The notes under the pieces were generated by a model. The model saw nothing but the letters and a program-made list of their open reading frames with translations. It was not told the origin of the DNA and did not search any database. Shown here one piece after another: positions 17,771 through 26,086 of a DNA stretch of 55,436 nucleotides. The DNA comes from Candidatus Obscuribacterales bacterium (GTDB lineage Bacteria > Cyanobacteriota > Vampirovibrionia > Obscuribacterales > Obscuribacteraceae), in contig JAGVKB010000003.1 of NCBI GenBank assembly GCA_020050835.1, forward strand, positions 1 to 55,436. The letters are read 5' to 3'. Each line of letters starts with the position of its first letter. The first letter of the stretch is position 1. A program made the translations under genes and the position numbers.

Positions 17771-18217
17771 ATGTTGAAATTGATCATGCTGGCCGCGGGC
17801 ATCGCTGGCATCGTCTCTTACTTCGTCCCGGCTGTGCGCAACATCATGACCGGTAACCTCAAGCGCTTCATGGGCGCTCCGCGAGCTGAGGCTCTGGCTG
17901 TGTCCATCTCGGCAGCCGGCTTCATCCTGACCGCTGCTGCTACCGGTGCGCTACTCAGCTTTCTGGCGGCGATCGCGGTTTCGGCGTTCACGCTCCGGCG
18001 TGAAGTGACTGTTTTCAATCTGATCGCCGCCGTGATCTGGATCGGCTCGACCATCCTCTGCGGCGCGTTCGGCTGGTTTCCGGCGCTTGTCCTGGTAGCT
18101 GTCGCCGCTTTCGGGCTGGTGAAGTACGCCAAAGCTCCAGTCGGCATCGGCAGCGCCGACATGGCTGTCAAAGCGGCCGAAATGCTCGCCCGCAAGAAGA
18201 ACAACCCGCGCAAGTAA
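17771..18217 (+). CDS. Small four-helix membrane protein in the Ter cluster
   Basis: The 148-residue protein has about four hydrophobic segments (residues about 3-18, 38-58, 60-75, 84-110) separated by short basic loops (NLKRFMGAPR; TLRREV), ending in a cytoplasmic-looking Lys/Arg tail (ARKKNNPRK). GGAG lies about 11 bases before the ATG at 17771. I do not recognise a named family. Its position between the VWA gene and the biosynthetic genes, next to a second small membrane protein, suggests a membrane anchor for the Ter complex; this is inference. An upstream in-frame extension exists but has no start signal. Confidence 0.8.
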   Translation: MLKLIMLAAGIAGIVSYFVPAVRNIMTGNLKRFMGAPRAEALAVSISAAGFILTAAATGALLSFLAAIAVSAFTLRREVTVFNLIAAVIWIGSTILCGAFGWFPALVLVAVAAFGLVKYAKAPVGIGSADMAVKAAEMLARKKNNPRK

Positions 18218-18273
18218 GCGCACCGCCGCTGCGTAAACAGACCAAAATCAAAACGGCAAAGGAGTTAAACAAC

Positions 18274-18573
18274 ATGTTCAGCATCAACCTGCTCACCATT
18301 CTCTATCTGGCCGCCGGAATCTTCGGCACCCTGCTGTACACCAATCAAAGCCTGCGCAACCAGACAATCGGCAAGCTGCCGATCTCCAACCTGTCGGCCG
18401 CTGGCGTCACCGCCTACGCGCTCGGCATCATCTTCCTGACCAAGGCTGTCGGCTGGCTGGCCCTGGTCGCCGTCGCCCTCGTGCACCTCTCTAAGTTCAG
18501 CGACCACCGTCAGGCCGTGCAGAACGCTACCAAGAACGCGGTCAACAAGGCCAAGGACATGATCAACCACTAG
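18274..18573 (+). CDS. Small membrane protein in the Ter cluster
   Basis: The 99-residue protein has two or three hydrophobic segments (about 4-22, 43-58, 59-72) and a polar helical tail (QNATKNAVNKAKDMINH). A good AAGGAG is 8 bases before the ATG. It resembles the preceding membrane protein in general design (short N-terminal helix, then NQSLRN against AVRNIM) and may be a shortened relative. Function unknown. It is followed by a long GC-rich hairpin before the phosphoribosyltransferase gene, which separates the sensing half of the cluster from the biosynthetic half. Confidence 0.8.
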   Translation: MFSINLLTILYLAAGIFGTLLYTNQSLRNQTIGKLPISNLSAAGVTAYALGIIFLTKAVGWLALVAVALVHLSKFSDHRQAVQNATKNAVNKAKDMINH

Positions 18574-18589
18574 CACCGCTTCAGCGGTG

Positions 18590-18649
18590 GACCGTCGCCG
18601 CTGCCTGGCTGCTCCGTTTGCATAGAACGGAGGCAGCCCGGCGGCGGTC
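18590..18649 (+). terminator. Long GC-rich hairpin between the membrane and biosynthetic halves of the Ter cluster
   Basis: GACCGTCGCCG...GGCTGC-TCCGTT folds onto AACGGAGGCAGCC-CGGCGGCGGTC with one 6-base internal loop and a 7-base apical loop. A smaller CACCGC/GCGGTG hairpin lies immediately before it. No U-run. It is probably a partial terminator or processing site. Confidence 0.65.
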
Positions 18650-18743
18650 GCCTCGGCCACGATGCGACCACCGCTTTTCAGGATTTCCCTGCATTCTGCC
18701 GCTGTGGTGGCAAACAATTTCCGTATGCAAGGAGACGTTCCCG

Positions 18744-19934
18744 ATGTGGAAAGACTCAACCCAAGATCAATCAGCAAAATCTTGTGAAGGAGACGCCTCC
18801 ACCGTCAGGAGGGTGTCCCTGCCGACGGGAGAGCTTGCCATCAGCGTGACCAATGCAGACCTTCCGTTGGATTATCTGTGCGGCTTTGCCGCCAGGCAGA
18901 ATCCCAAACGAGGATTCCTGTTCGTTTCAAAGGTGCTTGGCAAGCACGTTCCGGCTCGACCGTCAGTGATTCGAGGCGTGCATCGCCTGCTTGCTTCGAA
19001 GATTCCGCCGAATCTCCCGGGACCGGTGGTGGTGGTCGGGCTGGCTGAGACCGCGATCCTGCTCGGACACGGGGTGTTCGATGCCTATATCGATCTGCGG
19101 CCCAGCCCGGACAGCCTTTTCGTGCACAGCACCCGCTATCGCTTGAACCGTCCTTGTGCGGTCGAATTTCGCGAAGAGCATTCGCATGCAACCGAGCACA
19201 TGATCTACCTGCCGGACCATCCCGCGGACGAACAGCTCTTCCGCCAGGCGAAATCTGTCGTGCTGGTCGATGATGAAACCAGCACCGGCAAGACCTTCGT
19301 CAATCTGACGGCCGCGCTTCACCGCGCCATGCCGCAGCTGGAGCGCGTCGTGACCGTGGTCATCACCGACTGGCGCGGTCCGCAGGCGACGCGCGCGACG
19401 CTTGCGGCGATGCCGGTGGCCTGCCAGTCGGTCTCGCTCTTAGCCGGCGAATACTCGTTCGTTCCCGCTCCGGGTCTGTCCGCGCTCTCGATGCCTAATG
19501 TCGCCGGCAACGGCGCTTACAAGGATCAAATCGTCTCGACCAGGTTTGGACGATGCGGCATCAACTCGCATCGCCAGCGGCAGCTGCGGGATGACAGACC
19601 ATACTACAGACCTACCAGCAGGACTTTCGAGCGGTGCCTGGTGGTCGGTACCGGCGAGTTCGTCTACCACGCCTTCAACCTGGCGCTCCAGATCGAAGAG
19701 GACGGCATCTGGGATGTGCGCTTTCAGTCCACGACCAGATCGCCGGCCCAGCTCGGCGGGGCGATCGAGCGCGCCTTCGCGTTTCAGGACAACTATGACG
19801 ACGGCATTGCCAACTTTCTCTACAACGTTCGCCCGGAGGACTATTGCAACATCGTGTTTTGTTGCGAGACTCCGCGCGCCAGCTTCGACCTTGCGTTCTT
19901 GCAGGCTCTCGGGGCAGAAATGGTGTGTTATTAG
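18744..19934 (+). CDS. Phosphoribosyltransferase with C-terminal TRSP domain (Ter biosynthetic module)
   Basis: The 396-residue protein contains a type-I phosphoribosyltransferase core with the PRPP-binding motif VVLVDDETSTGKT (172-184) and an upstream VVVVGLAETAILLGHGV strand-helix. The C-terminal half (about 230-396) matches the TRSP domain found with Ter-linked PRTases: FGRCGINSHRQ, a VVGTGEFVYHAFNLALQIEE helix and an FQDNYDDGIANFLYNV segment. It should transfer or remove a phosphoribosyl group in making a nucleoside-like compound with the next four enzymes. AAGGAG lies 9 bases before the ATG. The next gene starts 2 bases after its stop, so the five enzymes form one translation-coupled operon. 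Confidence 0.92.
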   Translation: MWKDSTQDQSAKSCEGDASTVRRVSLPTGELAISVTNADLPLDYLCGFAARQNPKRGFLFVSKVLGKHVPARPSVIRGVHRLLASKIPPNLPGPVVVVGLAETAILLGHGVFDAYIDLRPSPDSLFVHSTRYRLNRPCAVEFREEHSHATEHMIYLPDHPADEQLFRQAKSVVLVDDETSTGKTFVNLTAALHRAMPQLERVVTVVITDWRGPQATRATLAAMPVACQSVSLLAGEYSFVPAPGLSALSMPNVAGNGAYKDQIVSTRFGRCGINSHRQRQLRDDRPYYRPTSRTFERCLVVGTGEFVYHAFNLALQIEEDGIWDVRFQSTTRSPAQLGGAIERAFAFQDNYDDGIANFLYNVRPEDYCNIVFCCETPRASFDLAFLQALGAEMVCY

Positions 19935-19936
19935 CG

Positions 19937-20677
19937 ATGAATCAAGCTTCCATCGTCTGCTTCGCGGACATAGACGACAGTCTGATCACCAGCAGCCGGC
20001 ATTGCCCTGCCGATGGTGGCTCGCCGATCGCCTTCAACTGCCAGGGCGAAGTCTGCGCATACCTCACTCCCACCCAGGACTTGCTCTTCCGCTGGTTGTC
20101 GCAATCGGCGGTGCTGGTGCCGACCACCGCTCGCTCGAGTGCTGGCCTGCAGCGGGTGCACCTGCCGTTTTTCGGTTGGGCGATCGTCAGTTTCGGCGGT
20201 ATCATCCTGACGCCGTGCGGGCACCCCGAGCCGCGCTGGTTCGAGCTGATGAGCGAGCAGCTGGCAGCGGAGCAACCGGCTACAAAAACGGTCTTGGCAC
20301 TGCTCCACAAGCATGCTGACGGGCTCGATGTGCGCGTGCAACAAGTCAGCGATTTCGGGCTTAATCTGTACTTGTCAATCAAGCACAACCGGCGCGATGT
20401 CGCTGAGCTCGCCCGGCTGAGCGCAGCGCTGGCTCCTGAGCTGCCGGCCGATTGGCTGTTGCACGCCAACGGCAACTTCCTAGCCATCTTGCCGCCACCG
20501 GTGCGCAAAGAGCTGGCCGTGGCGTGGTTTCTGGAAAACGTGTCTGAACCCGGCTCGCTGGCGATCGGCTTCGGCGATAGCTCGACCGACCTTCCCTATA
20601 TGGCCGCCTGCAAGTTGGCCCTGATGCCGACCGGTGCCCAGAACTTCAATCTTCTGAGAGAAAGGGGACAACGCTGA
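19937..20677 (+). CDS. HAD-superfamily phosphatase (Ter biosynthetic module)
   Basis: The 246-residue protein has HAD motif I as DIDDSL (nucleophile D11, acid D13), motif II in PTTARS, and motif IV as GDSSTDLPYM (213-222). This is the pattern of Cof/sucrose-phosphatase-like HAD enzymes with a C2 cap, which here spans about residues 85-190. It probably dephosphorylates the sugar-phosphate or nucleotide intermediate made by the PRTase. It starts 2 bases after the preceding stop and overlaps the next gene by one base (TGATG), so translation is coupled. No membrane or signal segments. Confidence 0.9.
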   Translation: MNQASIVCFADIDDSLITSSRHCPADGGSPIAFNCQGEVCAYLTPTQDLLFRWLSQSAVLVPTTARSSAGLQRVHLPFFGWAIVSFGGIILTPCGHPEPRWFELMSEQLAAEQPATKTVLALLHKHADGLDVRVQQVSDFGLNLYLSIKHNRRDVAELARLSAALAPELPADWLLHANGNFLAILPPPVRKELAVAWFLENVSEPGSLAIGFGDSSTDLPYMAACKLALMPTGAQNFNLLRERGQR

Positions 20678-21777
20678 TGTCATTTCACGGGAGCTATCAA
20701 CCCGCTGACGTAACATTCCTGCTCAAGCCGGTGGCGATCGCGACGACCGGCTTGAGCGAGAAGGAGCTGGCCATTCAGTCCGGCCGCAAGCATTATTCGG
20801 AGATGCTCTCGCAAGAGAGACTGCCGGACGAGCGCTATATGAGCCTCTTCTGGCAGTCTCTCTCTCGTCGCGAGAACGCCCTGGCCAATCAGATTGCCAG
20901 GCTGTCCGTTACTCTCCATCGCAAACTCCCGGATGGCGAGATTGTGCTGGTGAGCCTGGCTCGGGCCGGGACTCCGGTCGGGGTGCTGTTGCATCGGGCG
21001 CTCCGAGAGCTCCACCGGCGCTCCACGCACTACTCGGTGTCGATCATCCGGGACCGCGGAATCGATGCCGTTGCGCTCGATTACATCCTGGCTAGGCACT
21101 GCTATCAAAGGGTGATCTTCGTTGACGGCTGGACCGGCAAAGGCGCGATCTCCGGCGAGCTCGAACGCTCGGTCGCCGAATACAATCGCCGTCGCTCTGC
21201 CCGGTTGAGTCCTGGCCTGACCGTGTTGGCGGACCTCTGTGGTAGCGCCGAAATCTGCGCTACCTGGGAAGACTATCTCATTCCATCGGCCATCTTGAAT
21301 GCCACCATCTCCGGGCTAGTGAGCCGCACCGTCCTCAACGATGACTATGTCGGCCCGGGCGACTTCCACGCTTGTGCCTATTATGAGGAACAGGCGCACG
21401 CCGATCTGTCCCGGCAGTTTGTCGACCAGGTGAGCAGTAAGGTCAGCGCTCATCTCAACCGAGTGCTTGCCTGCCGGGAGACCTACTGCATTACGCCGCC
21501 TGCTCGCCGAATTCTACTCAAGTTGCGTTCCGACAGCTTCGTGGAGGCAATCATGCTCCGCTACAACGTGCACGACCGCAATCGCGTCAAGCCGGGCATC
21601 GGCGAGTCCACCCGCGCGCTTTTGCGCCGGATGCCGGAGCTGCTCCTTCTTAAAGATGCGAACGACCAGGAGGTGCAGCACCTCCTCGAACTGGCGCGAC
21701 AGAGCTCCGTGCCGGTGGTGATCGACCCGAAGCAGCCTTACAAAGCGGCTGCAATCATTAAGACGTTGGGGGTGTGA
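20677..21777 (+). CDS. StiP/PRTase-like protein with C-terminal PELOTA RNA-binding domain
   Basis: The 366-residue protein has an N-terminal StiP domain (formerly annotated PRTase_1): EIVLVSLARAGTPVGVLLHR, the conserved IRDRGID segment, and a PRPP-loop-like VIFVDGWTGKGAI at 146-158. The last about 85 residues form a PELOTA/L7Ae-like domain (GIGESTRALLRRMPELLLLK ... ARQSSVPVVIDPKQPYKAAA). The combination is typical of Ter biosynthetic operons. Whether it acts as phosphoribosyltransferase, nucleosidase or peptidase is not settled by the sequence; the conserved Asp-Gly-Trp-Thr-Gly-Lys loop favours a nucleotide-sugar substrate. An RNA partner is possible. AAAGGGG precedes the ATG, which overlaps the upstream stop. 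Confidence 0.9.
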   Translation: MSFHGSYQPADVTFLLKPVAIATTGLSEKELAIQSGRKHYSEMLSQERLPDERYMSLFWQSLSRRENALANQIARLSVTLHRKLPDGEIVLVSLARAGTPVGVLLHRALRELHRRSTHYSVSIIRDRGIDAVALDYILARHCYQRVIFVDGWTGKGAISGELERSVAEYNRRRSARLSPGLTVLADLCGSAEICATWEDYLIPSAILNATISGLVSRTVLNDDYVGPGDFHACAYYEEQAHADLSRQFVDQVSSKVSAHLNRVLACRETYCITPPARRILLKLRSDSFVEAIMLRYNVHDRNRVKPGIGESTRALLRRMPELLLLKDANDQEVQHLLELARQSSVPVVIDPKQPYKAAAIIKTLGV

Positions 21778-21784
21778 AGGTCTC

Positions 21785-22711
21785 ATGCTGTCTCAGATTC
21801 ATCTAGGTGCGTCGTTGTACGTGCCGGCTACTTATCACCCGGAGAAGTTGGCGGCGATCGGCAACGGCGAGCGGATCTCCGGTCTGCGCTCACTGATCTA
21901 CTGCACGGAAGATGCCGTGCGGGAAGACGAGCTCGCTGCGGCCCTGGGCAACTTGCAGTCGGCGTTGCCTCTCCTCAAGACGGACCAGCGCCCGCTACGC
22001 TTCATTCGCGTGCGCAACCCGTACGTGTTTGGACGCTGCCTGGCGATGTCCGGTATTGCGCAGATCGATGGCTTCGTCCTGCCTAAGGTGACGACCGCCA
22101 ATCTGTACAACTACGTCTCCCAGTTGACCGATCGCGACCGCTTCAAGATCATGCCGACGCTCGAGACGGCCGAAGTGTTCGACTACCGAGAGATGAACAA
22201 GCTGCGCCGCATGCTGCAGGACTACAGCAACTCGCATCCTCGCATTCTTTGCCTGCGCATCGGCGGCAACGACCTGCTCAACTGCCTCCGGCGGCGGCGT
22301 GATTCCAATCGCACCATCTACGATTCGCCGCTTGGAGCCGTCATCTCGCGACTGTCCGGTGAGTTCGTTCCTTATGGGTTCGGACTGACGGCGCCGGTAT
22401 TCGAGTCGATGGCCCATCCCGACGTGCTGCGAGAGGAGGTCGAGCTCGATCTCGCTCACGGATTGTTCGGCAAAACCGCCATTCATCCGGAGCAGATCGC
22501 CTTGATCGAGCGAGGCTTCGCCGTCGACCAGCAAGACCTTCGCGAGGCACAGATGATCCTCGATCCGTGCGCAGCTGCCGTCTTCAAGGAAGGCGACCGG
22601 ATGTGCGAGCCGACCACTCACAGCCGCTGGGCCGAGGATATTGTCGCTCGCTCCGAGATCTACGGAGTGCGTGGCAGTCTCGGTCCCGGAGACCAGTTGG
22701 GAGACTGCTAG
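21785..22711 (+). CDS. HpcH/HpaI aldolase / CitE-like lyase (Ter biosynthetic module)
   Basis: The 308-residue TIM-barrel protein carries CitE-family signatures: YCTEDAV (39-45, usually LEDAV), RVRNPY with Arg 75/77, LPK at 99-101, LETAE at 126-130 (metal-binding Glu), RIGGNDL with Asp 163, and GKTAIHPEQ near 235. These residues hold Mg2+ and a keto-acid or CoA-like group in the family, so C-C bond cleavage or formation is likely. Within Ter operons it is thought to extend the nucleoside scaffold. It begins 7 bases after the StiP stop and ends directly against the ATP-grasp start, so it is part of the same unit. Confidence 0.92.
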   Translation: MLSQIHLGASLYVPATYHPEKLAAIGNGERISGLRSLIYCTEDAVREDELAAALGNLQSALPLLKTDQRPLRFIRVRNPYVFGRCLAMSGIAQIDGFVLPKVTTANLYNYVSQLTDRDRFKIMPTLETAEVFDYREMNKLRRMLQDYSNSHPRILCLRIGGNDLLNCLRRRRDSNRTIYDSPLGAVISRLSGEFVPYGFGLTAPVFESMAHPDVLREEVELDLAHGLFGKTAIHPEQIALIERGFAVDQQDLREAQMILDPCAAAVFKEGDRMCEPTTHSRWAEDIVARSEIYGVRGSLGPGDQLGDC

Positions 22712-23740
22712 ATGAGAGTAACCAATATCTGGTTAAGCCAGCCGCTGGCCAGCGCCGTGCATGTAATCGCAGCGATTCGCTCGAGCTGTGAGTCCGCCGA
22801 GTCTGTGCAGCGATTTGTCACTCATGTCAAAGCGGACCACCCGACCCGAGCCGCGAGCAACTACTTCGCGCTTGAGCCGGGCGGGCTTTCGAAGAGCGAC
22901 TACATAGACTACTGCCTCCAATTTGCTCAACGCCTGGGAGTCGACTACTTCTTTCCGCGTTCGGGCTCGGCGTTTTCCGCTGCGACTCGCGCTCGCTTCG
23001 AAAAGGCGGGCGTGCGCCTGTCGCTCTGCGCGGACGAAGCGGTCTTGCGTTGCATCAAGAACAAGGGCAAACTCTATCAGGCGCTCGCCGGTCAACCGGT
23101 GCCGCTGCCGGAGTATCGCCTCGTCAATGATGGCGAGCGCTTCCGGCAGGCTTGCGGCGAGCTGCTTGCTACTGCCCGCCGCGTCTGCTTCAAGCCGACA
23201 ACCGGTTTTGCGGGGCGTGGATTCCACGTGATCGTCGAGCCGGGAGAGGAGTTTCGCTCCAGCTGGGATGGTACTGCTCTTGGTGTCACCGTCGATCAAG
23301 CTGTGGCAATGTTGTCGGCCGGTAAGAACCGTTTTCCGGAGCTGATGGTAATGTCGTATCTCGCCGGTCCGGAGCGAAGCGTGGACTGCCTTGCGCAGAA
23401 CGGCGCTCTCCTGCGCGCAATCGTGCGGGTGAAATCATTCGACGGCTCGTACGAGCTGCTCGAGCGAAACCAGGAAGTAGAGCAACTTACCAGCCGGCTC
23501 ACCGAGCATTTCCGTTTGGATGGGCTATACAACGTGCAGTTCATGGAGGATGGCGGACGATACTTCCTGCTGGAGATTAACTGCCGGATGTCTGGTGGCA
23601 TTCACTACGGTGCATTGAGCGGTGTCTGCCTGCCCTATTGGGCTGTCCGCCTGGCTCTGGGCACCGCCACTGTCGACGATATTCCGATACCGCTCACCGG
23701 GCTTAGAGTGGCGAGAGCTACTCGCACCATTTTGTCCTGA
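22712..23740 (+). CDS. ATP-grasp ligase (Ter biosynthetic module)
   Basis: The 342-residue protein shows the ATP-grasp fold: an N-terminal Rossmann-like part with YFFPRSGSAF, CIKNKGKLYQAL before the ATP domain, the flexible nucleotide loop FKPTTGFAGRGFHV (about 159-172), the hinge VMSYLAGPERSVDCLA and the metal-binding LEINCRMSGGIHY, with E and N as Mg2+ ligands. It is close to the carbamoyl-phosphate-synthetase-like branch and should join a carboxylate to an amine or similar group with ATP. Its ATG follows the CitE stop with no gap. It closes the five-gene biosynthetic run; terC follows 183 bases later. Confidence 0.92.
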   Translation: MRVTNIWLSQPLASAVHVIAAIRSSCESAESVQRFVTHVKADHPTRAASNYFALEPGGLSKSDYIDYCLQFAQRLGVDYFFPRSGSAFSAATRARFEKAGVRLSLCADEAVLRCIKNKGKLYQALAGQPVPLPEYRLVNDGERFRQACGELLATARRVCFKPTTGFAGRGFHVIVEPGEEFRSSWDGTALGVTVDQAVAMLSAGKNRFPELMVMSYLAGPERSVDCLAQNGALLRAIVRVKSFDGSYELLERNQEVEQLTSRLTEHFRLDGLYNVQFMEDGGRYFLLEINCRMSGGIHYGALSGVCLPYWAVRLALGTATVDDIPIPLTGLRVARATRTILS

Positions 23741-23923
23741 CGACACCGCTCCGGTCTGTTGCAAGCCGATTGCCTCGACCGGTCACTTTCAATCGCGCCG
23801 AACTTTGGCTGCCTGACAAATCTTCGACTATCACCGGATACGGTGCCGTGCCATGCAAATGGACAAATTCAAAAGCAAGGATTGACGCTCTGGTGAGCGC
23901 AGTCGGAAAGGACTCTGTCAATT

Positions 23924-24949
23924 ATGCACACCTTGGCTTTGTGGGGGGGCATCTTCGCGTTCATCGCGGCGCTGCTCCTGATCGATCTCGGCGTCTTCAA
24001 TAAGAGGGACCATGTGCCTTCGCTCAAGGAGGCTACGCTTTACAGCCTCTTCTACATCGCGGCCTCCTGCTTCTTCGGACTGTTCGTCTACTGGTACATG
24101 GGTGACACGGCCGGGCTCCAGTTCTTCACCGGCTTTCTGATCGAAAAGTCGATGAGCGTCGACAACCTCATGATGTTCATCGTCATCTTCACCTACTTCC
24201 AGGTGCCGGCCCAGTACCATCACCGCGTGCTCTTCTGGGGCGTCGTCGGAGCGATTGTGCTGCGCCTGGTGCTCATCTACCTCGGCGCCAAGCTGGTGGC
24301 CGCTTTCCATCCGCTGCTCCTGGTGTTCGCGGCCCTCTTGCTCTTCGCCTCCTACAAGATCTTCTTCATGGACGACGAAGACGGCGATGAGTACCAGGAG
24401 AATGCCGTGGTGAAGTGGTTCGCCAAGTACACGCCGATGACCGACAAGTTCGACGGGCACAACTTCACGACGCGCGTCCTGGAAGGTGGCAAATCCATCG
24501 TCAAGTTCACCCCGCTGGCGCTCGTTCTGGTGGCGGTCGAGACTACCGACCTGATGTTCGCCACCGACAGCATCCCGGCTATCTTCTCGGTCTCCAGCGA
24601 CCCGTTTATCCTGTTTTCCAGCAACGTCTGCGCGATCCTCGGACTGCGGGCCCTCTTCTTTGTAGTCGAGCACGTGCTCAACAAGCTGTGCTATCTGAAG
24701 AAGGCGCTCGGACTGGTGCTGGCCTTCGTCGGCTTCAAGATGGTGCTCGAAGGGCTCAACAGCATCTTCGAGCTGCTCCACTGGCAATCCGCCTCCTACT
24801 GGACCAGTTTCCACATCTCGACCGGCGCATCGCTCCTGGTGATCGCCGGCATCCTGACTGCTGCTGTCGTCGCTTCCCTACTTTTCCCGAAAGCAGGAAA
24901 GCCCGGCGATGAAAGCGGTGCCTCAAAGTCGCCTGACAGCGAGCACTAA
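23924..24949 (+). CDS. terC: TerC/Alx-family integral membrane protein
   Basis: The 341-residue protein has about nine membrane helices and the TerC signatures: the acidic-helix motif EKSMSVDNLMMF (about 73-84) and VAVETTDLMFATDSIPAIF (about 203-221), whose Asp and Glu residues are proposed metal ligands. TerC proteins export or sense Mn2+ or other metals and anchor TerD complexes at the membrane. A cytoplasmic loop DDEDGDEYQENAVVKWF lies near the middle. The tail is polar (KPGDESGASKSPDSEH). GGAAAGGA lies about 12 bases before the ATG. A terminator-like hairpin follows at 24991. Confidence 0.95.
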   Translation: MHTLALWGGIFAFIAALLLIDLGVFNKRDHVPSLKEATLYSLFYIAASCFFGLFVYWYMGDTAGLQFFTGFLIEKSMSVDNLMMFIVIFTYFQVPAQYHHRVLFWGVVGAIVLRLVLIYLGAKLVAAFHPLLLVFAALLLFASYKIFFMDDEDGDEYQENAVVKWFAKYTPMTDKFDGHNFTTRVLEGGKSIVKFTPLALVLVAVETTDLMFATDSIPAIFSVSSDPFILFSSNVCAILGLRALFFVVEHVLNKLCYLKKALGLVLAFVGFKMVLEGLNSIFELLHWQSASYWTSFHISTGASLLVIAGILTAAVVASLLFPKAGKPGDESGASKSPDSEH

Positions 24950-24990
24950 TCGCCAGGCATGCGTCAGCCGAGGCCGGCCGCACGTGCAAT

Positions 24991-25025
24991 GAGCTTCGGC
25001 CGGATCGACAAACCTGCCGAAGCTC
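24991..25025 (+). terminator. Hairpin after terC
   Basis: GAGCTTCGGC and GCCGAAGCTC form a perfect 10-bp stem with a 15-base loop, 42 bases after the terC stop. There is no U-run. Confidence 0.6.
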
Positions 25026-25078
25026 TCCGTGCTGCCGGCCAATCAATCTATCTATGACAGTTACGGTTGGAGGTTGGA

Positions 25079-25333
25079 ATGGTTTATTTCTGGAGACTTG
25101 TGGCTTTCGTCAGTGCGCTTAGCTTGATGGCAACTCTGGCACACGTACTGGTCGTACAAGGGCTCTTTCACCTCACACAGGAGTCCATGACGCAGCTGAC
25201 AGCGTACCTGGCTGCTGCGCTGGCAATCAACAACAAAGCCAGAGAAGTGGAGCGCGATTCAGTCAAGAAGGATTTACAGCCTTTAAGTGGCGCACGACTT
25301 CATTGGAGTTTGAGACTTTTAGGAAGAAGGTAA
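25079..25333 (+). CDS. Small membrane protein, unknown
   Basis: The 84-residue protein starts at ATG 25079, which follows GGAGG by 5 bases; an in-frame TTG 12 bases earlier is less likely. It has one strong membrane helix (about 4-26, FWRLVAFVSALSLMATLAHV), a weaker second one (about 40-55), and a basic C-terminal tail (REVERDSVKKDLQPL ... LLGRR). It lies 4 bases upstream of the next gene, with which it is surely co-translated. The AT-richer codon use differs from terC. No family recognised. Confidence 0.65.
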   Translation: MVYFWRLVAFVSALSLMATLAHVLVVQGLFHLTQESMTQLTAYLAAALAINNKAREVERDSVKKDLQPLSGARLHWSLRLLGRR

Positions 25334-25337
25334 AGGA

Positions 25338-25829
25338 ATGGATAACTCACCCTACAATCTCAATGCGCTGCAGGCGCTAAGCGAGCTCATGCACCCCTTC
25401 ATCGGCCCGCCGGATTTTTCCGATGCCGGTCTGCGGCTGGCCAACCAAGAGTTGGAACCGGAAGACGAGGGCGCAGCCCGCTTTCACTACATCGACATCG
25501 ACCGGCATCTGCCGTCTGATGTCGACCTCAAGGCCGGCGATAGCATCGTCCTGGTCAAGGTTCTCGACAGTCACTTCAAGGCGATTCATGGCGAGGAGAC
25601 CGCCAGCCATGCACTGCGCGCGCTTGTCACTCCACCCGAGTTCGAGCTGCGCGACATCAGCGAGTCCTACCTTTTCCCGCTGCCTGGCCAGCCCGACAAC
25701 ACCTACTGCATCCGGCGTCTGGAAGCGGTCACCCTCGGGCGCGGTGAGCTCGAGCTGACGTTGTCCCTGGGCAACACCACCGATGCTCCCAAGCTGCCTG
25801 CACGGAAGATCGATTTCACGATCGTTTGA
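25338..25829 (+). CDS. Small acidic beta-rich protein, unknown
   Basis: The 163-residue protein has no signal peptide. An N-terminal helical segment (LNALQALSELMHPF) leads into an acidic beta-rich domain (FHYIDIDRHLPSDVDLKAGD, IVLVKVLDSHFKAI) and a final strand pair (GELELTLSLGNTTDA ... KIDFTIV). The HYIDIDRHLP segment with alternating Asp could bind a cation. It lies between terC and the 476-residue tailed protein, all in the same direction, so it probably belongs to the Ter locus. AAAGGA lies directly before the ATG. Function not recognised. Confidence 0.75.
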   Translation: MDNSPYNLNALQALSELMHPFIGPPDFSDAGLRLANQELEPEDEGAARFHYIDIDRHLPSDVDLKAGDSIVLVKVLDSHFKAIHGEETASHALRALVTPPEFELRDISESYLFPLPGQPDNTYCIRRLEAVTLGRGELELTLSLGNTTDAPKLPARKIDFTIV

Positions 25830-26086
25830 GACGGCTCTCGTTTCGCTGCTTATAGCAGACCAACATTGTCGACTACTACTTGCTCGACCAGCTCGACTGC
25901 GCGCCTGATTCGCCGCCGTCGCTGGACTGTGTGATTGATGTCACCGCTCCTGCGGCGGATGGCGATTGGGCTTGTGCCACCAAAATCAGTGTCAGCTACT
26001 GCTTGTGGTGAGTAACTATCGGGTTGGCAGCCCGGTATTAAACGCTGGCAAGTTCAAGGGTATGAAACCCCCGAGAGGATGATCAA